A stretch of DNA of 64,000 nucleotides. Source: a virus. The notes under the pieces were generated by a model that worked only from the letters and a program-made list of their open reading frames with translations, ran no database searches and was not told the origin of the DNA. The translations under genes and the position numbers were made by a program. Positions 16,513 through 26,285 of this stretch are shown here, one piece after another (the first letter of the stretch is position 1; every line of letters starts with the position of its first letter). The stretch spans positions 21,828-85,827 of IMG/VR virus record IMGVR_UViG_3300027971_000039. One strand, given 5' to 3'.

Positions 16513-18204
16513 TTAATCTGTTAATCGTAACCCTTTATAAAAGCTACTCATTGTATTTAATTGGTTTTTGATATCTGTTCCCCTAGCTTCATATTTGCCA
16601 ATTAATTCATTCATTACTTTAACTAAATTTTTTCTAGCCTGTGTTCGATCTTTTTCTGCTTTTAATGAATCTTGTTCGTTTTTACCAGCTACTTGTAATT
16701 GAACTAAAGCATCTTTAATGTCGTCGGCTATTTTACCACTAAAAATCTCACTCTTACCGGATTTAATATTTTTATAAAATTCGGCTGCCTTTTTTTCTAA
16801 TTCAACTTGATTTGATTTTAAGTTGTTTAATTCATCTTTGAATTTATATAATCCACCAGTCAGTGCTTTATTACCGGCCAATATTTCATTGTCTTTACCA
16901 CGAGTTTCAAGTAATTTGTTTTTTTGCTCACCATAGTCCATTTCACCTTTTTGTGACCCAACAAGAGATGCAATGTCTTCTTTTGAAACTAATCCAGCAT
17001 CCTTTGCTTTTTCTAATTCTTCTTCTTTAATTGGAGGAAGGCCAGTTAGTTTTCTTAGTGCATTTATTTTACTAAGATCTGTTTTCTTTGCATACCCTAA
17101 AGTAGCGGATTCATCTGCCCCTCTTGAAATGCCCTTTAGCTTAGACGAAATTCCAATTAATTTTTCTTGTTCTGGTGTTAAAGTTTCGCCTTTTCTTTTT
17201 TTAATATCCAACTCTTCAATTTTTTTATCTAAATCAGAGATATTTTGAATACCTTCAAACCCAGAAACATCTTGTAATCTTACTGCTCTTAGTTGATTAA
17301 CATCCGAAGGATCTAATCCTAGTTTTTTTAATTCAGATTTACTAACCGATCCAGTAAAAAATAAACCTTCTTTGAGTTTATCCAAAGCCGCTTTTTTAGA
17401 TTCAATTTGGGACTTTTGTTCTTCACTAAGTCCAGCCATGTATTTTTCTTGTTCGGCTTTAACGGCGGTTTCAGCTTGTGTTTTAGCAGCTTCAGTTTGA
17501 CCTTTAAGCAGCCCGGCTTGTTGAGCAGCAATCTCTTCGGCTGACATTGCTTTTTCAGCTAATCCAGTGGCAGCCTGTTGTGCTGAAGCTAATTCAGGAG
17601 ACATCTGTAATCCGGCCATTGCTTTAGCAAAGTCACCGGGGCGAACACCGCCCGGAGCAAAACCAGCATATTGTTGCGCTAATAGCTCAGGAGAGCCAGC
17701 TAATTGAGAAAGAGCTGCTATATTAGCAGTTCCTTGAAGCCCAGTAGGACCTTGGTATTGCATTTTTTGAAGCTTGTCGTATTCGCTTAGTTCAGCTTCA
17801 GATGCCTGACCAGATGTAATTTTACTTAATAAATCACTAATGCGTTCTTGAGCAGGAACGCCACCGGACGCTTTATTTAATTGCTCTTGAAATTGGGCTT
17901 GTTGTTGCTGAAGGGCAGCAGTTTTAGCTGCTACATCTGATTGCAATTTTTGCGCCAAAGCTTGTGAAAAACGAGGATCTGCCACTGCACCGGCTTGTTG
18001 TTGATATGTTACAGGAGCGGCTGGCTTCTTCTGTTGTTGTACTGGAGCCTGTTGAGGCTGCTGCATCGGAGGAAGTGAACTTTGAACCGCTTGTGATGGT
18101 TGAGCAGGTTGCTGCTGTCCCGGTTGTTGAACGGGCTGCTGTTGAGCGGGTTGTTGTTGCTTTTTCCTTGGATCATAAGGGTTTATAACAGGAGGCATGG
18201 GCAT
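16513..18204 (-). CDS. Pro/Gln-rich virion protein, 563 aa
   Basis: Residues about 1-70 are low-complexity Pro/Gln (PQQAPVQQQKKPAAP), then long Ala/Gln/Lys helices to the end. It lies between nozzle-like and ejection-like genes and is probably an internal or tail-associated component. A copy of the TTAACAACTATA-type motif sits just upstream at 18216-18230, so it likely heads a transcript that continues to 10481. Confidence 0.55.
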   Translation of the reverse strand: MPMPPVINPYDPRKKQQQPAQQQPVQQPGQQQPAQPSQAVQSSLPPMQQPQQAPVQQQKKPAAPVTYQQQAGAVADPRFSQALAQKLQSDVAAKTAALQQQQAQFQEQLNKASGGVPAQERISDLLSKITSGQASEAELSEYDKLQKMQYQGPTGLQGTANIAALSQLAGSPELLAQQYAGFAPGGVRPGDFAKAMAGLQMSPELASAQQAATGLAEKAMSAEEIAAQQAGLLKGQTEAAKTQAETAVKAEQEKYMAGLSEEQKSQIESKKAALDKLKEGLFFTGSVSKSELKKLGLDPSDVNQLRAVRLQDVSGFEGIQNISDLDKKIEELDIKKRKGETLTPEQEKLIGISSKLKGISRGADESATLGYAKKTDLSKINALRKLTGLPPIKEEELEKAKDAGLVSKEDIASLVGSQKGEMDYGEQKNKLLETRGKDNEILAGNKALTGGLYKFKDELNNLKSNQVELEKKAAEFYKNIKSGKSEIFSGKIADDIKDALVQLQVAGKNEQDSLKAEKDRTQARKNLVKVMNELIGKYEARGTDIKNQLNTMSSFYKGLRLTD

Positions 18205-18215
18205 AATTCACCTTA

Positions 18216-18230
18216 TAATAGTTGTTAATT
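18216..18230 (-). promoter_or_regulatory. Late-motif copy 1, before 16513-18204
   Basis: Minus-strand reading AATTAACAACTATTA, about 12-20 nt before the start codon of the Pro/Gln-rich gene. One of the recurrent TAACAACTATA sites described in the findings. Confidence 0.6.
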
Positions 18231-18650
18231 CTCGTCGCCATATATAACGACACGGATGTTGTAGGTTTGGCCTTCAGTTAGACCAGTAATGTGCTTTATT
18301 TTAACTAATCCGGGACTTAGTTGTTCCCATGAAACAGTCACACCACTGGATGGAAACGCTGTTGGAATTGATATATTATCCACTTTCCCAACAGTAATAA
18401 CGTTTATATTATTATTAAAAGTAACAGCTAATGTTAATGACGTAATAGGGACACCAGAAGCTGAAACCTGTACAGTAAAGTCTTTTATATTACAAAGAAT
18501 ATTATTACGAAGGGTAATTTTATTGTTTAAAGCATCATAAACGTTGTCAAACCCGTTGTTGATAGAAACAATAAGCTTTTCCACCAATTCGGAATACTGG
18601 GGCTTAAAGTCGTTTTTAAATAATCTTCGTAGGGTGGGTAATTTAGCCAT
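18225..18650 (-). CDS. Tail-associated protein, 141 aa
   Basis: The start MAKLPTLRRL, then an amphipathic helix with LIVSINNGFDNVYDALNNKITL, matches a small family often found next to podovirus tail genes. The second half is a beta-sandwich-like domain (about 60-140). It overlaps the 1565-aa gene by 1 nt. A tail-fibre attachment or stabilising role is inferred from position. Confidence 0.55.
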   Translation of the reverse strand: MAKLPTLRRLFKNDFKPQYSELVEKLIVSINNGFDNVYDALNNKITLRNNILCNIKDFTVQVSASGVPITSLTLAVTFNNNINVITVGKVDNISIPTAFPSSGVTVSWEQLSPGLVKIKHITGLTEGQTYNIRVVIYGDEN

Positions 18651-21600
18651 TATCTATATGCCCTTGTACTGAATGTTTTACCAGTAAGGGTAATACCAAA
18701 TAATGCATATTGTTCCCTTGCTGTATTGTGAGTAAATTTGACATTTAAATAACGACATCTTTGACAATTAGCAGGAACAATTGTACGGAATGGAACAGAG
18801 TTAGATACTCCACCAAAGAAGTTTCCACCAAACTCGTCGTGCCCAAACAAACCAGATCCACTTCCAGTAAACTCAATATCAACGAATGCAGGTAGAAGAT
18901 CGGTTGAGAAACTGAGTTCAGCAGATGTAAATGCTTTACTTGCAAACATTGCTGTTGCTTCGCGAATTTGCTTGTATGATAGCGGATCACCGAATGTATT
19001 AGGAGCGTACACTACAGACGATGTAATTGCGTTATAGACGATAATAGGCCCTTGAACGAAATCAAGAGTCTTATTAAGTGTAACTTTTTTGAAAATATAA
19101 TCAACTGAAACAATTACAGCCTCTTGTAAAGCAGTTCCTTCAATTGGTAAATAGTTAGAGAATGCAATATTTGGATCTGAATTAAGCTTGTCGATGATTT
19201 TATTATAACAAGCAGCAATATCATCAAAGTCGTTATCTCTTGTAGACCAAGTTCCGCCTGTTGTAAAAGAAATCAATCCAATTGGAATACTGAATGTATT
19301 AGGATTAATTACAGTAACTTCATGGTTACCGTTAATGTCTGGATATGCAGTTGCTCCAACAATTGTAACAATCCGCCCTGAAATAAGTCCATGTGCAGCT
19401 GAAGTTATTTGTGTTGGTGAGGTCAATGTTGCAGATGTAACTGAGCCAGATTTTCCATCAATTGTAGAAAAAAAGTCACTAATAGATACACCAACATCGG
19501 CATCTAACTTATTAGCTAAAGCTACAATTTTGGTTCTAAGATTATCACCACCAACAGCTTTTAGTGTTGAATAATAATCAGTATCTGCAACACCAGGGTC
19601 TGCATCTAGTTTATTCAATAATGAATTAAATTGATAAACTGTTAATGTTTGAGTTTGAGTTAAAACATCACCGGCTTTTACGTTTGTGGTTGATGATAAT
19701 TTAATTACATCATTAAAATAGTTATTTACACCGATAGAGAAATCGTATTGTCTATCAGCATAATCTTCACGAGTAAATGATTTTCTTTCTTGCTCGATGA
19801 AAGATTCAGTTGGCAGTCCTAGATAAAGTCGGTCATCAACTGGATTTAAAACGCCACAGTTGTTTGTTTTTGTATATTTAGTCCAAGTTCCAGTTAATGA
19901 AGAATACCGGAAAGCTTGTGTAGCATATTGATCACTTGGTTTAGATACAGTCCAAACAAGATATGAATTATCTGACTCATATCCAATACCAAATGTTGCT
20001 GCTCTAAAATTAGGATAGTTTGCTGATTGTAAACGTAAAACTTCAGTGTCAATCGGACGTGATGCAATAGCTACACCAGATTCACTAGCAGTTGAAATAC
20101 CCTGAGTGGTCCAGCAGTACACTAAGTTTTGACTAACAGCAACAGAATCAGGCGCAGCTAAAATGCAGCTACTATCGAATAGAGCAACTGTAAATGGTTC
20201 TGTTTCAGCAGAAAGACGGTATAACCCATCTTCTTTAAATACGAAAAGAGAATCCCTTAGAGGGAAGATACGTAGAATTTCTTGTTCTTCTGATCCAATG
20301 TCAATAAAGTTACCAGTTACAACGTTGACTGGAACAGCTTCTGGTTGTTCAAATTTAGAATAATATACACGATTTTTTCTTGTGTAATTATCAGAGAACT
20401 CAGCTAATGTTGATTTAGTGTATGAGAAAGATGTACCAGCAACTGTAATTAGTGCTGTTGGAATTTTTAATTGAGTAGTAGATATATACTCAACAACATA
20501 AACACCATCAATATTTGGTGTAGAGTTACTATTAGAAATTACAATAGTGTCTCCGTTTAAGAATCCATGAGCAGCACCAAACGTTAAAAGAGTCATTCCA
20601 GACCCAGCGTCGGCAATAGCGCCACCGTTTGTTTTATTTGGTGAAATGTCTGGGCTAAAGGAAACACCGGTAGCTGCGTTGTTAGTGGTTAAATAGAATG
20701 GATTATCAACGAATACTGTACCTTCTAATAAAAATAGTCCGGGGTTTGTACCAGAGTAATATGCATAAGTGTCAAATCCAACCGATGGATTATCTACTTG
20801 ATCTGCTGTATTTCTGTTTAAAACACGAATAAAACTTAATGTTGCTTCTGCTGTTGCAACAGAAGGAAGGAGTAAATCATTGCTTGAAATAACAGCAGTT
20901 CTACCAGAAACACTTTCACCAACCCCAGCGGTTGTTACAGACGAACTAAAGCCAATTAATCCAGCACCAAAACTAATAGAACTAGCAGAGCCATCTACAA
21001 GGTAGTTTATTGTAACAATGTTTGTTCCAGTGTTATATGAACATGAGAAGTCATTAATTAAGGAATTAAGTGAATTAGCAATCTTTTGTCCAACATCATC
21101 TTGTATATTTGATGGAATATAAATTTTAATCAATTTTCTAGATCCAGAATCTGGTGCCAAATCTCCACCTAAATCAAACCAAACACGATATTTTGTTTGA
21201 TTACCCGCGCTGTTAATATCAAAATAATTTGTGGTTTGAACACCAACCCCAGGTGCCGTTAAAGGTGGGGTTGGTGGAACCGCGATTGTAACAACCCGTT
21301 TTACTCCACGAACAAATGAAATCTTACAGTTATTAAAAGATGTTCCATCTGAAATAATAACAGTTGGCGTGCGACTTGGAATAGCATCTAATTCATCTTT
21401 TAAACGCGCAACACCGAGTAATTCTAAATCACGTAATTGTTTTATTTTAGTGTTGGCGTAGAAAGTATATCCTTTAAATGTGTTAATGTCATACGCAAAT
21501 GGTGGGTAGTCATTCGGTTTAGCATCCTCACCACCGGATGTATTAACGTTTGTATAAAGGTTTTCTTTGTTTAAGAACGCAGAAGGAACGTTGTCATTGA

Positions 21601-23347
21601 TAGTTAATGTATTATCAGATGATTTCAATGCTGGATCATAATAATTCTGTAGTACAAGACGATAATCTACAGGCGGTAGTAAGTCTTCAAGAGGAGAAGA
21701 AAAGAAAGCATTAACTTGAGTGGTTTCAGTGCGGTAAAGTTTGTAATAATAACTTGAATCAATGTTGTGTGGAACAGTGAATTCTAAGTCAACAGATGCT
21801 TTTGTAGTTAAAGAAAAGCTAGAAAGACCAATTGATGTTGAATAAGCACTATTAATAACATTGGTTGATTCTGCTTTTAGTCTAGAAATAATAGCAGATA
21901 GATATGTTTGTTGAGCAAATAACTGAGCACCAGTGCCACGAACGTCAACAATTCCAGTGTCTTCTGCTGCAACAATTTCAACAGGTTCTGTAATAGAACG
22001 GTATTTATTGCTTTCAATTTTAGCAAGCCCTAAACTATCAACAGCAACACTCCAAATACCAGTAGTACCAGCAGCAGATACCGATCCCGATGCAACAGAA
22101 ACGGTAAATGTTGTAGGGGATTTAACTGTTGCTGTTAATGTTGTGTTTAAAGAAGGATATGCCGTGTTTTGTATAACTACTTTTTGTTGATCTGTTAAAC
22201 CATGTGCAACGGTTGTTGTTATTGTTACAACACCACTAACATCCGCAGTGTGAGAAGCAATTACGCCACTGATACCCAACGGATTTGAGATCGTATAGTC
22301 TCTTGCTGTAAAGGTTACAGAACCTGCTGTAACAGATGCAACTGTTTGATTACCATTAATATTTGTGATAGGTAAGTTATTAGATTTAAAATCAACCAAA
22401 TTAATTTTATCACCAACAGCAAAATAATCCGCCGGAACTACAAACGTAGATAAAAAATTAACTGTAATAATCCCGCTTGATGCTGTAACTGTGTTAATAT
22501 TTAATGGTTCATAGGCGGTAGCACCAGTTCCAGTGTCGTTAGCAAATAAAAGATCTTCGTCAATTTTTTTAGCCAACGCAATCATTTTTGATCTAAGATC
22601 AATTGCATTGGTTTCGTTTGTAACTTTTAAAGTGGAATAATAATCACCTGAATTAATTACACTGTTTGCACTAGAAAGATTATCTAATGTATTTAACAAA
22701 CGGTTAAAGTCCATTTGCAATAACATTTTAAGTGGGTTATATACAACAATTCGTTCAGACGGAGTTCCAAGAATTTCAACGTTGTTAGCGTCAATCTTAC
22801 CCCAAACAAGTTTGTAAGCAACTGTGCTGTTTTCTGTTAGAAAAGATTCTTGATCGCCGAATGTTGTATTTAAACGTGCCTGAAGATCTAACGCTTTAAT
22901 TCCACCTGCTGGAGTAATGTAACCAGATGCGCTTGTAAATTCAGAGGAACTAGCAGCTGAAATCTTTTTAATACCTTCATTTGTTGTAAAATAGAAGTTA
23001 CCGTTTTTAGCTTGACTATATTTAATTCTTAATCCGGCTTCAACTTCTGTGAAGGAGCCTGAGAATTCAGTGAATTTAGCTTCACCGCTGTTTAGCACTC
23101 CGTCTTGATACGCAATTTTATCACCATAATGACGTAAAATACGCTGACGATAAATAGCCAATTGTTTAGCTGTTTGTAATGAAGGGATCTCTTCACCAAA
23201 TAAAGCATATCCACGACGAGATTCAATAACATCATCACGACGAATAATGACGTTATTAGCCTCAACGAGAGAACCCGGAGGTAGTTCCAATGCATTAGGG
23301 GAGAAATTTAGACCAAGTGCCTTGAGGTTAACAGTTGAAGAAGCCAT
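18650..23347 (-). CDS. Very large tail nozzle-like protein with inserted beta modules, 1565 aa
   Basis: The N-terminus (LPPGSLVEANNVIIRRDDVIESRRG) matches podovirus tail tubular/nozzle-like proteins, in which a beta-propeller-like body follows. At 1565 aa it is about twice the usual length. The extra length comes from repeated modules: at least three copies of AHG(L/F)...G..V.I...P.I(N/D)G, and two copies of a helical YYSTLK...RxKxxALAxKxDxD segment. The inserts may decorate the tail tip. Virion location is firm by context; nozzle assignment is moderate. Confidence 0.65.
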   Translation of the reverse strand: MASSTVNLKALGLNFSPNALELPPGSLVEANNVIIRRDDVIESRRGYALFGEEIPSLQTAKQLAIYRQRILRHYGDKIAYQDGVLNSGEAKFTEFSGSFTEVEAGLRIKYSQAKNGNFYFTTNEGIKKISAASSSEFTSASGYITPAGGIKALDLQARLNTTFGDQESFLTENSTVAYKLVWGKIDANNVEILGTPSERIVVYNPLKMLLQMDFNRLLNTLDNLSSANSVINSGDYYSTLKVTNETNAIDLRSKMIALAKKIDEDLLFANDTGTGATAYEPLNINTVTASSGIITVNFLSTFVVPADYFAVGDKINLVDFKSNNLPITNINGNQTVASVTAGSVTFTARDYTISNPLGISGVIASHTADVSGVVTITTTVAHGLTDQQKVVIQNTAYPSLNTTLTATVKSPTTFTVSVASGSVSAAGTTGIWSVAVDSLGLAKIESNKYRSITEPVEIVAAEDTGIVDVRGTGAQLFAQQTYLSAIISRLKAESTNVINSAYSTSIGLSSFSLTTKASVDLEFTVPHNIDSSYYYKLYRTETTQVNAFFSSPLEDLLPPVDYRLVLQNYYDPALKSSDNTLTINDNVPSAFLNKENLYTNVNTSGGEDAKPNDYPPFAYDINTFKGYTFYANTKIKQLRDLELLGVARLKDELDAIPSRTPTVIISDGTSFNNCKISFVRGVKRVVTIAVPPTPPLTAPGVGVQTTNYFDINSAGNQTKYRVWFDLGGDLAPDSGSRKLIKIYIPSNIQDDVGQKIANSLNSLINDFSCSYNTGTNIVTINYLVDGSASSISFGAGLIGFSSSVTTAGVGESVSGRTAVISSNDLLLPSVATAEATLSFIRVLNRNTADQVDNPSVGFDTYAYYSGTNPGLFLLEGTVFVDNPFYLTTNNAATGVSFSPDISPNKTNGGAIADAGSGMTLLTFGAAHGFLNGDTIVISNSNSTPNIDGVYVVEYISTTQLKIPTALITVAGTSFSYTKSTLAEFSDNYTRKNRVYYSKFEQPEAVPVNVVTGNFIDIGSEEQEILRIFPLRDSLFVFKEDGLYRLSAETEPFTVALFDSSCILAAPDSVAVSQNLVYCWTTQGISTASESGVAIASRPIDTEVLRLQSANYPNFRAATFGIGYESDNSYLVWTVSKPSDQYATQAFRYSSLTGTWTKYTKTNNCGVLNPVDDRLYLGLPTESFIEQERKSFTREDYADRQYDFSIGVNNYFNDVIKLSSTTNVKAGDVLTQTQTLTVYQFNSLLNKLDADPGVADTDYYSTLKAVGGDNLRTKIVALANKLDADVGVSISDFFSTIDGKSGSVTSATLTSPTQITSAAHGLISGRIVTIVGATAYPDINGNHEVTVINPNTFSIPIGLISFTTGGTWSTRDNDFDDIAACYNKIIDKLNSDPNIAFSNYLPIEGTALQEAVIVSVDYIFKKVTLNKTLDFVQGPIIVYNAITSSVVYAPNTFGDPLSYKQIREATAMFASKAFTSAELSFSTDLLPAFVDIEFTGSGSGLFGHDEFGGNFFGGVSNSVPFRTIVPANCQRCRYLNVKFTHNTAREQYALFGITLTGKTFSTRAYR

Positions 23348-23361
23348 AGAACCTCATCGGG

Positions 23362-24663
23362 TTACATTCGTTTACGAGTTCCCATTTTACCATAACGAAG
23401 GAGTGAATGCCGAGCGGTAATTTTTTGTGGGCTTCCCTCGACGCGATCGTCCAGGATCGTTCCTTGTCTTGTCTCAATTTCTTGTAGTTTGGCGTTTGAA
23501 GCTTGTAAACCTTCAACATCACCAATAGCGGCTAGAATTCGAGCAGCTGTACGTTCTGCAAGTGTGTTATGGAGATCTGGTGGAATTTGAGGAATAATAC
23601 ATTCATTGGCAACACAGGCATAATCACCAATTTGAATATTGGCAATAGCTGGAGCGAAGTTATATCCATTTGAGTAGTAGGTATAAAGGTCTGTTTTTGT
23701 CACCTTGAAATAGTGAACATCTGTGGAACCTTCAACACGACTACCTACAGCCTGTACTGTAATATCATACGCATATGTGCGATGACCGGGCTTAGTTTGT
23801 AGGAAGTCGACCTGATCACCTACATTGAATAAACCTTCATATGTTGTATTAATTTTAAACCCAATCAAAGATTCGATTGAAAATGGATCAACAACAGTAG
23901 AAGGATCGGATGTAAAGGACGCGGTAATGTCCTTGTATGTAATTACAACAGTTGAACCGGATACAATCGCTGTTGTATTAGAGATAGAAGCAGCATTGAT
24001 TGCCGCTTGAAGGTTTGCAGCTGTTAGAGCCGCTGTCCCACCAATAGCAAAATCTACACCCGCTTCGAGAATGTAGATTGTTGGAGTGTTGCTTTGGTTG
24101 TTTAAGCTGATAACTAGCTTATCACCAGCAAGTGGATTTGATGCTAATGTAACATCTTGAGTAAATCCAGTGAAGAGGCGAGCCCTACTATCACGTACAA
24201 GCTGGTTTGGACGGAGGAAAATAAAGAAATTCAATTTTCCACTTGGATCGCCAACGACACTAGGAGTTAAAAGAATGTCATTGTTTTCCAAATAGAATTT
24301 ATGAATCGCTTGGTTGGCACCAATATTGCGTTGAAAAAATGCCTTATCGTCAGAAGAAATTCTGGTCATTTCAAAGTAATTACCAGAAGCATCTGACCAA
24401 AATAGATCGCGCAATTTCATTCCAATTGAACGATCTGGAATAGCATAACGGCTAATATTAGTGACAAGAGGCACCTGAACCCTGTACACAAAATATTCCT
24501 CGTGATATTGCATCACAGCAGGAACCTGACTAATAAACATTTCTTCGTTGGCAAATGCAAGAATATCATCTTCCGTAAAAGTATTTTGACTAATAGGAAA
24601 TAATATTTTACGCTTGACAGCTTCGATTAGTTTGTCTGATGTGTACCAAGGGGTAGTTGCCAT
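23362..24663 (-). CDS. Tail adaptor / connector-like structural protein, 433 aa
   Basis: The N-terminus WYTSDKLIEAVKRKILFP...FTEDDILAFANEEM is a helical gp6/gp11-like adaptor pattern common in podoviruses, followed by a long beta-rich part. It directly precedes the nozzle gene in transcription order, as tail adaptor genes do. Probably forms the ring between portal and nozzle. Name given by context and pattern, not by alignment. Confidence 0.6.
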   Translation of the reverse strand: MATTPWYTSDKLIEAVKRKILFPISQNTFTEDDILAFANEEMFISQVPAVMQYHEEYFVYRVQVPLVTNISRYAIPDRSIGMKLRDLFWSDASGNYFEMTRISSDDKAFFQRNIGANQAIHKFYLENNDILLTPSVVGDPSGKLNFFIFLRPNQLVRDSRARLFTGFTQDVTLASNPLAGDKLVISLNNQSNTPTIYILEAGVDFAIGGTAALTAANLQAAINAASISNTTAIVSGSTVVITYKDITASFTSDPSTVVDPFSIESLIGFKINTTYEGLFNVGDQVDFLQTKPGHRTYAYDITVQAVGSRVEGSTDVHYFKVTKTDLYTYYSNGYNFAPAIANIQIGDYACVANECIIPQIPPDLHNTLAERTAARILAAIGDVEGLQASNAKLQEIETRQGTILDDRVEGSPQKITARHSLLRYGKMGTRKRM

Positions 24664-25079
24664 TATGCCTCCTCAGATTCTTCTTCTTCATCTTCCTCTT
24701 CTGACTCACCTTTCATTGCTTTTAGTTTAGCTAGTTTTTCTTCAAGTTTTTTAATTTCAGACTCAACATCATCAGCAGCTTCAGCCATACCAGCTTCGCC
24801 GCTTTCTTCAGCTTCCATGTCTTCTAGTTGGCCTTCTTCTCCGTTTGGCATTTCACCAACGAGTTCTTTAGCCTTATCTAGACCTTTTTTAAGATCTTCT
24901 TTGCTTCCAGCCATGACGGATACTTTTTTAGCCATCATGTCTTTAAGACCAGAACCCATTTCAGACGACATATCGTCTTTCAATTCTTTAAGAACGCCCA
25001 TTTTGGCCTTTTGTTCAGCAGGACCAACTTTTCTAGCCTTCTTTTTTTCAAGCATTTTTAACATTTTTTCATGCATCAT
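24663..25079 (-). CDS. Acidic coiled-coil protein, 138 aa
   Basis: Basic N-terminal helix (KMLKMLEKKKARK), middle amphipathic helix and a very acidic C-terminus (ESEEEDEEEESEEA). Overlaps the adaptor start by 1 nt. Such bipolar charge suggests a chaperone or assembly factor, but no family is recognised. Confidence 0.55.
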   Translation of the reverse strand: MMHEKMLKMLEKKKARKVGPAEQKAKMGVLKELKDDMSSEMGSGLKDMMAKKVSVMAGSKEDLKKGLDKAKELVGEMPNGEEGQLEDMEAEESGEAGMAEAADDVESEIKKLEEKLAKLKAMKGESEEEDEEEESEEA

Positions 25080-25091
25080 AAATCACCAAAA

Positions 25092-25349
25092 TTAGCTAAA
25101 AGCTTTTCCACTTAAAGTAAAAGTACGTTGCAGTGAACCTGAACCACTGGTTGCAACAGCCGGAGCTGAATCACGGGTTGTTACACGTACAGCAGCATCA
25201 ACCAAACTACCCTGGCAAGAAGAAATGTAATTTGCAATTTTTGACATGGTTTCATCTGGGTTTACAACAGAAGGACTTAAACCAAGCTTATCATTAAGCG
25301 AGGCAATATCATCACTTTGTGCATCAATAACAATAACTAAATGTGCCAT
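25092..25349 (-). CDS. Hypothetical virion-region protein, 85 aa
   Basis: Begins MAHLVIVIDAQ, then an amphipathic helix, then a beta-rich end (SGSLQRTFTLSG). Small alpha/beta protein without known motif. Spaced 3 nt from the upstream repeat protein, so cotranscribed. Confidence 0.55.
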   Translation of the reverse strand: MAHLVIVIDAQSDDIASLNDKLGLSPSVVNPDETMSKIANYISSCQGSLVDAAVRVTTRDSAPAVATSGSGSLQRTFTLSGKAFS

Positions 25350-25352
25350 ATT

Positions 25353-25769
25353 TTAACTCCTAGATATTAATAATAAAATTATGGTGGCGAATTGTATTCC
25401 CGCGACCAGTATTGTCCATTTTGGAACAATCTTTTTAATAACTTGTACTTCCCGTATAACTTCAACTGGAACTTCAACAATCCGTTCAACTTGCACTTCT
25501 TTAATTATTTCTACGGGAACATTAATTCTTTTTTCAATCGTTTTAATAATTTCAATTGGCTTATCAACATAAACAATTTCTTTAATTTTTTTCTCAATGA
25601 TCTTTTCAACAGGAACTTCTATTCGTTTTTCAACAATACGCTCAACTGGAATTTCAACAATTCGTTCAACTTCTTTAATAACTTCAACTGGAACCTCGAT
25701 AATTGCCGGTCCAGAACTAAATTGTGTTGTTTGGGTGGGCTCTCCCCCACCTATTGTAATTTTTCCCAT
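25353..25769 (-). CDS. VEVPVE-repeat protein with C-terminal TM, 138 aa
   Basis: Residues about 22-112 are built of short repeats of the form (I/V)(E/P)VPVE(K/R)IxEK, with alternating hydrophobic and charged residues, ending in a TM segment (about 116-134, KWTILVAGIQFATIILLL). The repeats could form an extended stalk or beta structure tied to a membrane. The opposite strand also stays open here, which is an effect of the repeat. Function unknown. Confidence 0.6.
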   Translation of the reverse strand: MGKITIGGGEPTQTTQFSSGPAIIEVPVEVIKEVERIVEIPVERIVEKRIEVPVEKIIEKKIKEIVYVDKPIEIIKTIEKRINVPVEIIKEVQVERIVEVPVEVIREVQVIKKIVPKWTILVAGIQFATIILLLISRS

Positions 25770-26260
25770 TATGATTTAAGTATAATAGTATATTGAACAT
25801 TTCCACCAGTTGGTGCTGAACTGCAAACAATTCTAAGTCTTTTTGAAATAAATTCTGTTACACTAGATGCATTAATACCAATTGAAGCTGGGGAAGAAAT
25901 TTCAGAACCTAAATTTGCCCAAACATCCCCAGTAACATCTGGGCTTCCTTGAACATAACACTTACCAGCAGCAGAAACGCCAACAAGTGCTTCTGTGTAT
26001 ACTTGAAATTTTGAATATTTATCCGCTCCAGGAATTGTTAATAAAACTGTACCGTTGGCTGTTGTTGGGGTGTGAGTGGGGGATAATGATGAATTGGAGA
26101 CAGCTGGATATGTAAGAACACTATCTCCATCTGTTGCATTAAGCTCAATAGCAAACTCAGTTGCAGATGCTATAATAACACGATTGGCTTCTTCAACCCC
26201 GTCGTAAGCACCAACAACACATTGACTAGCATCTAATTTTGTTTTATTTAAATTTGCCAT
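25769..26260 (-). CDS. Beta-rich structural protein, 163 aa
   Basis: ATG 26260 gives MANLNKTKL; an upstream in-frame start is less likely because it would run into the late-motif copy. The sequence is beta-rich with a Thr/Pro turn region, compatible with a head-decoration or fibre-attached jelly roll. Overlaps the next gene by 1 nt. No family recognised. Confidence 0.55.
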   Translation of the reverse strand: MANLNKTKLDASQCVVGAYDGVEEANRVIIASATEFAIELNATDGDSVLTYPAVSNSSLSPTHTPTTANGTVLLTIPGADKYSKFQVYTEALVGVSAAGKCYVQGSPDVTGDVWANLGSEISSPASIGINASSVTEFISKRLRIVCSSAPTGGNVQYTIILKS

Positions 26261-26272
26261 AAATATACACAA

Positions 26273-26285
26273 TATAGTTGTTAAA
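26273..26285 (-). promoter_or_regulatory. Late-motif copy 2, before 25769-26260
   Basis: Minus-strand TTTAACAACTATA, about 12 nt before the start of the next gene. It overlaps the stop codon of the 1276-aa fibre gene, so the stop is part of the motif. Confidence 0.6.

Noticed and set aside
25392-25796. Plus-strand 134-codon frame opposite the VEVPVE protein
   Set aside because: It is an Asn/Phe-rich mirror of the repeat, without ribosome-binding site, caused by codon periodicity.
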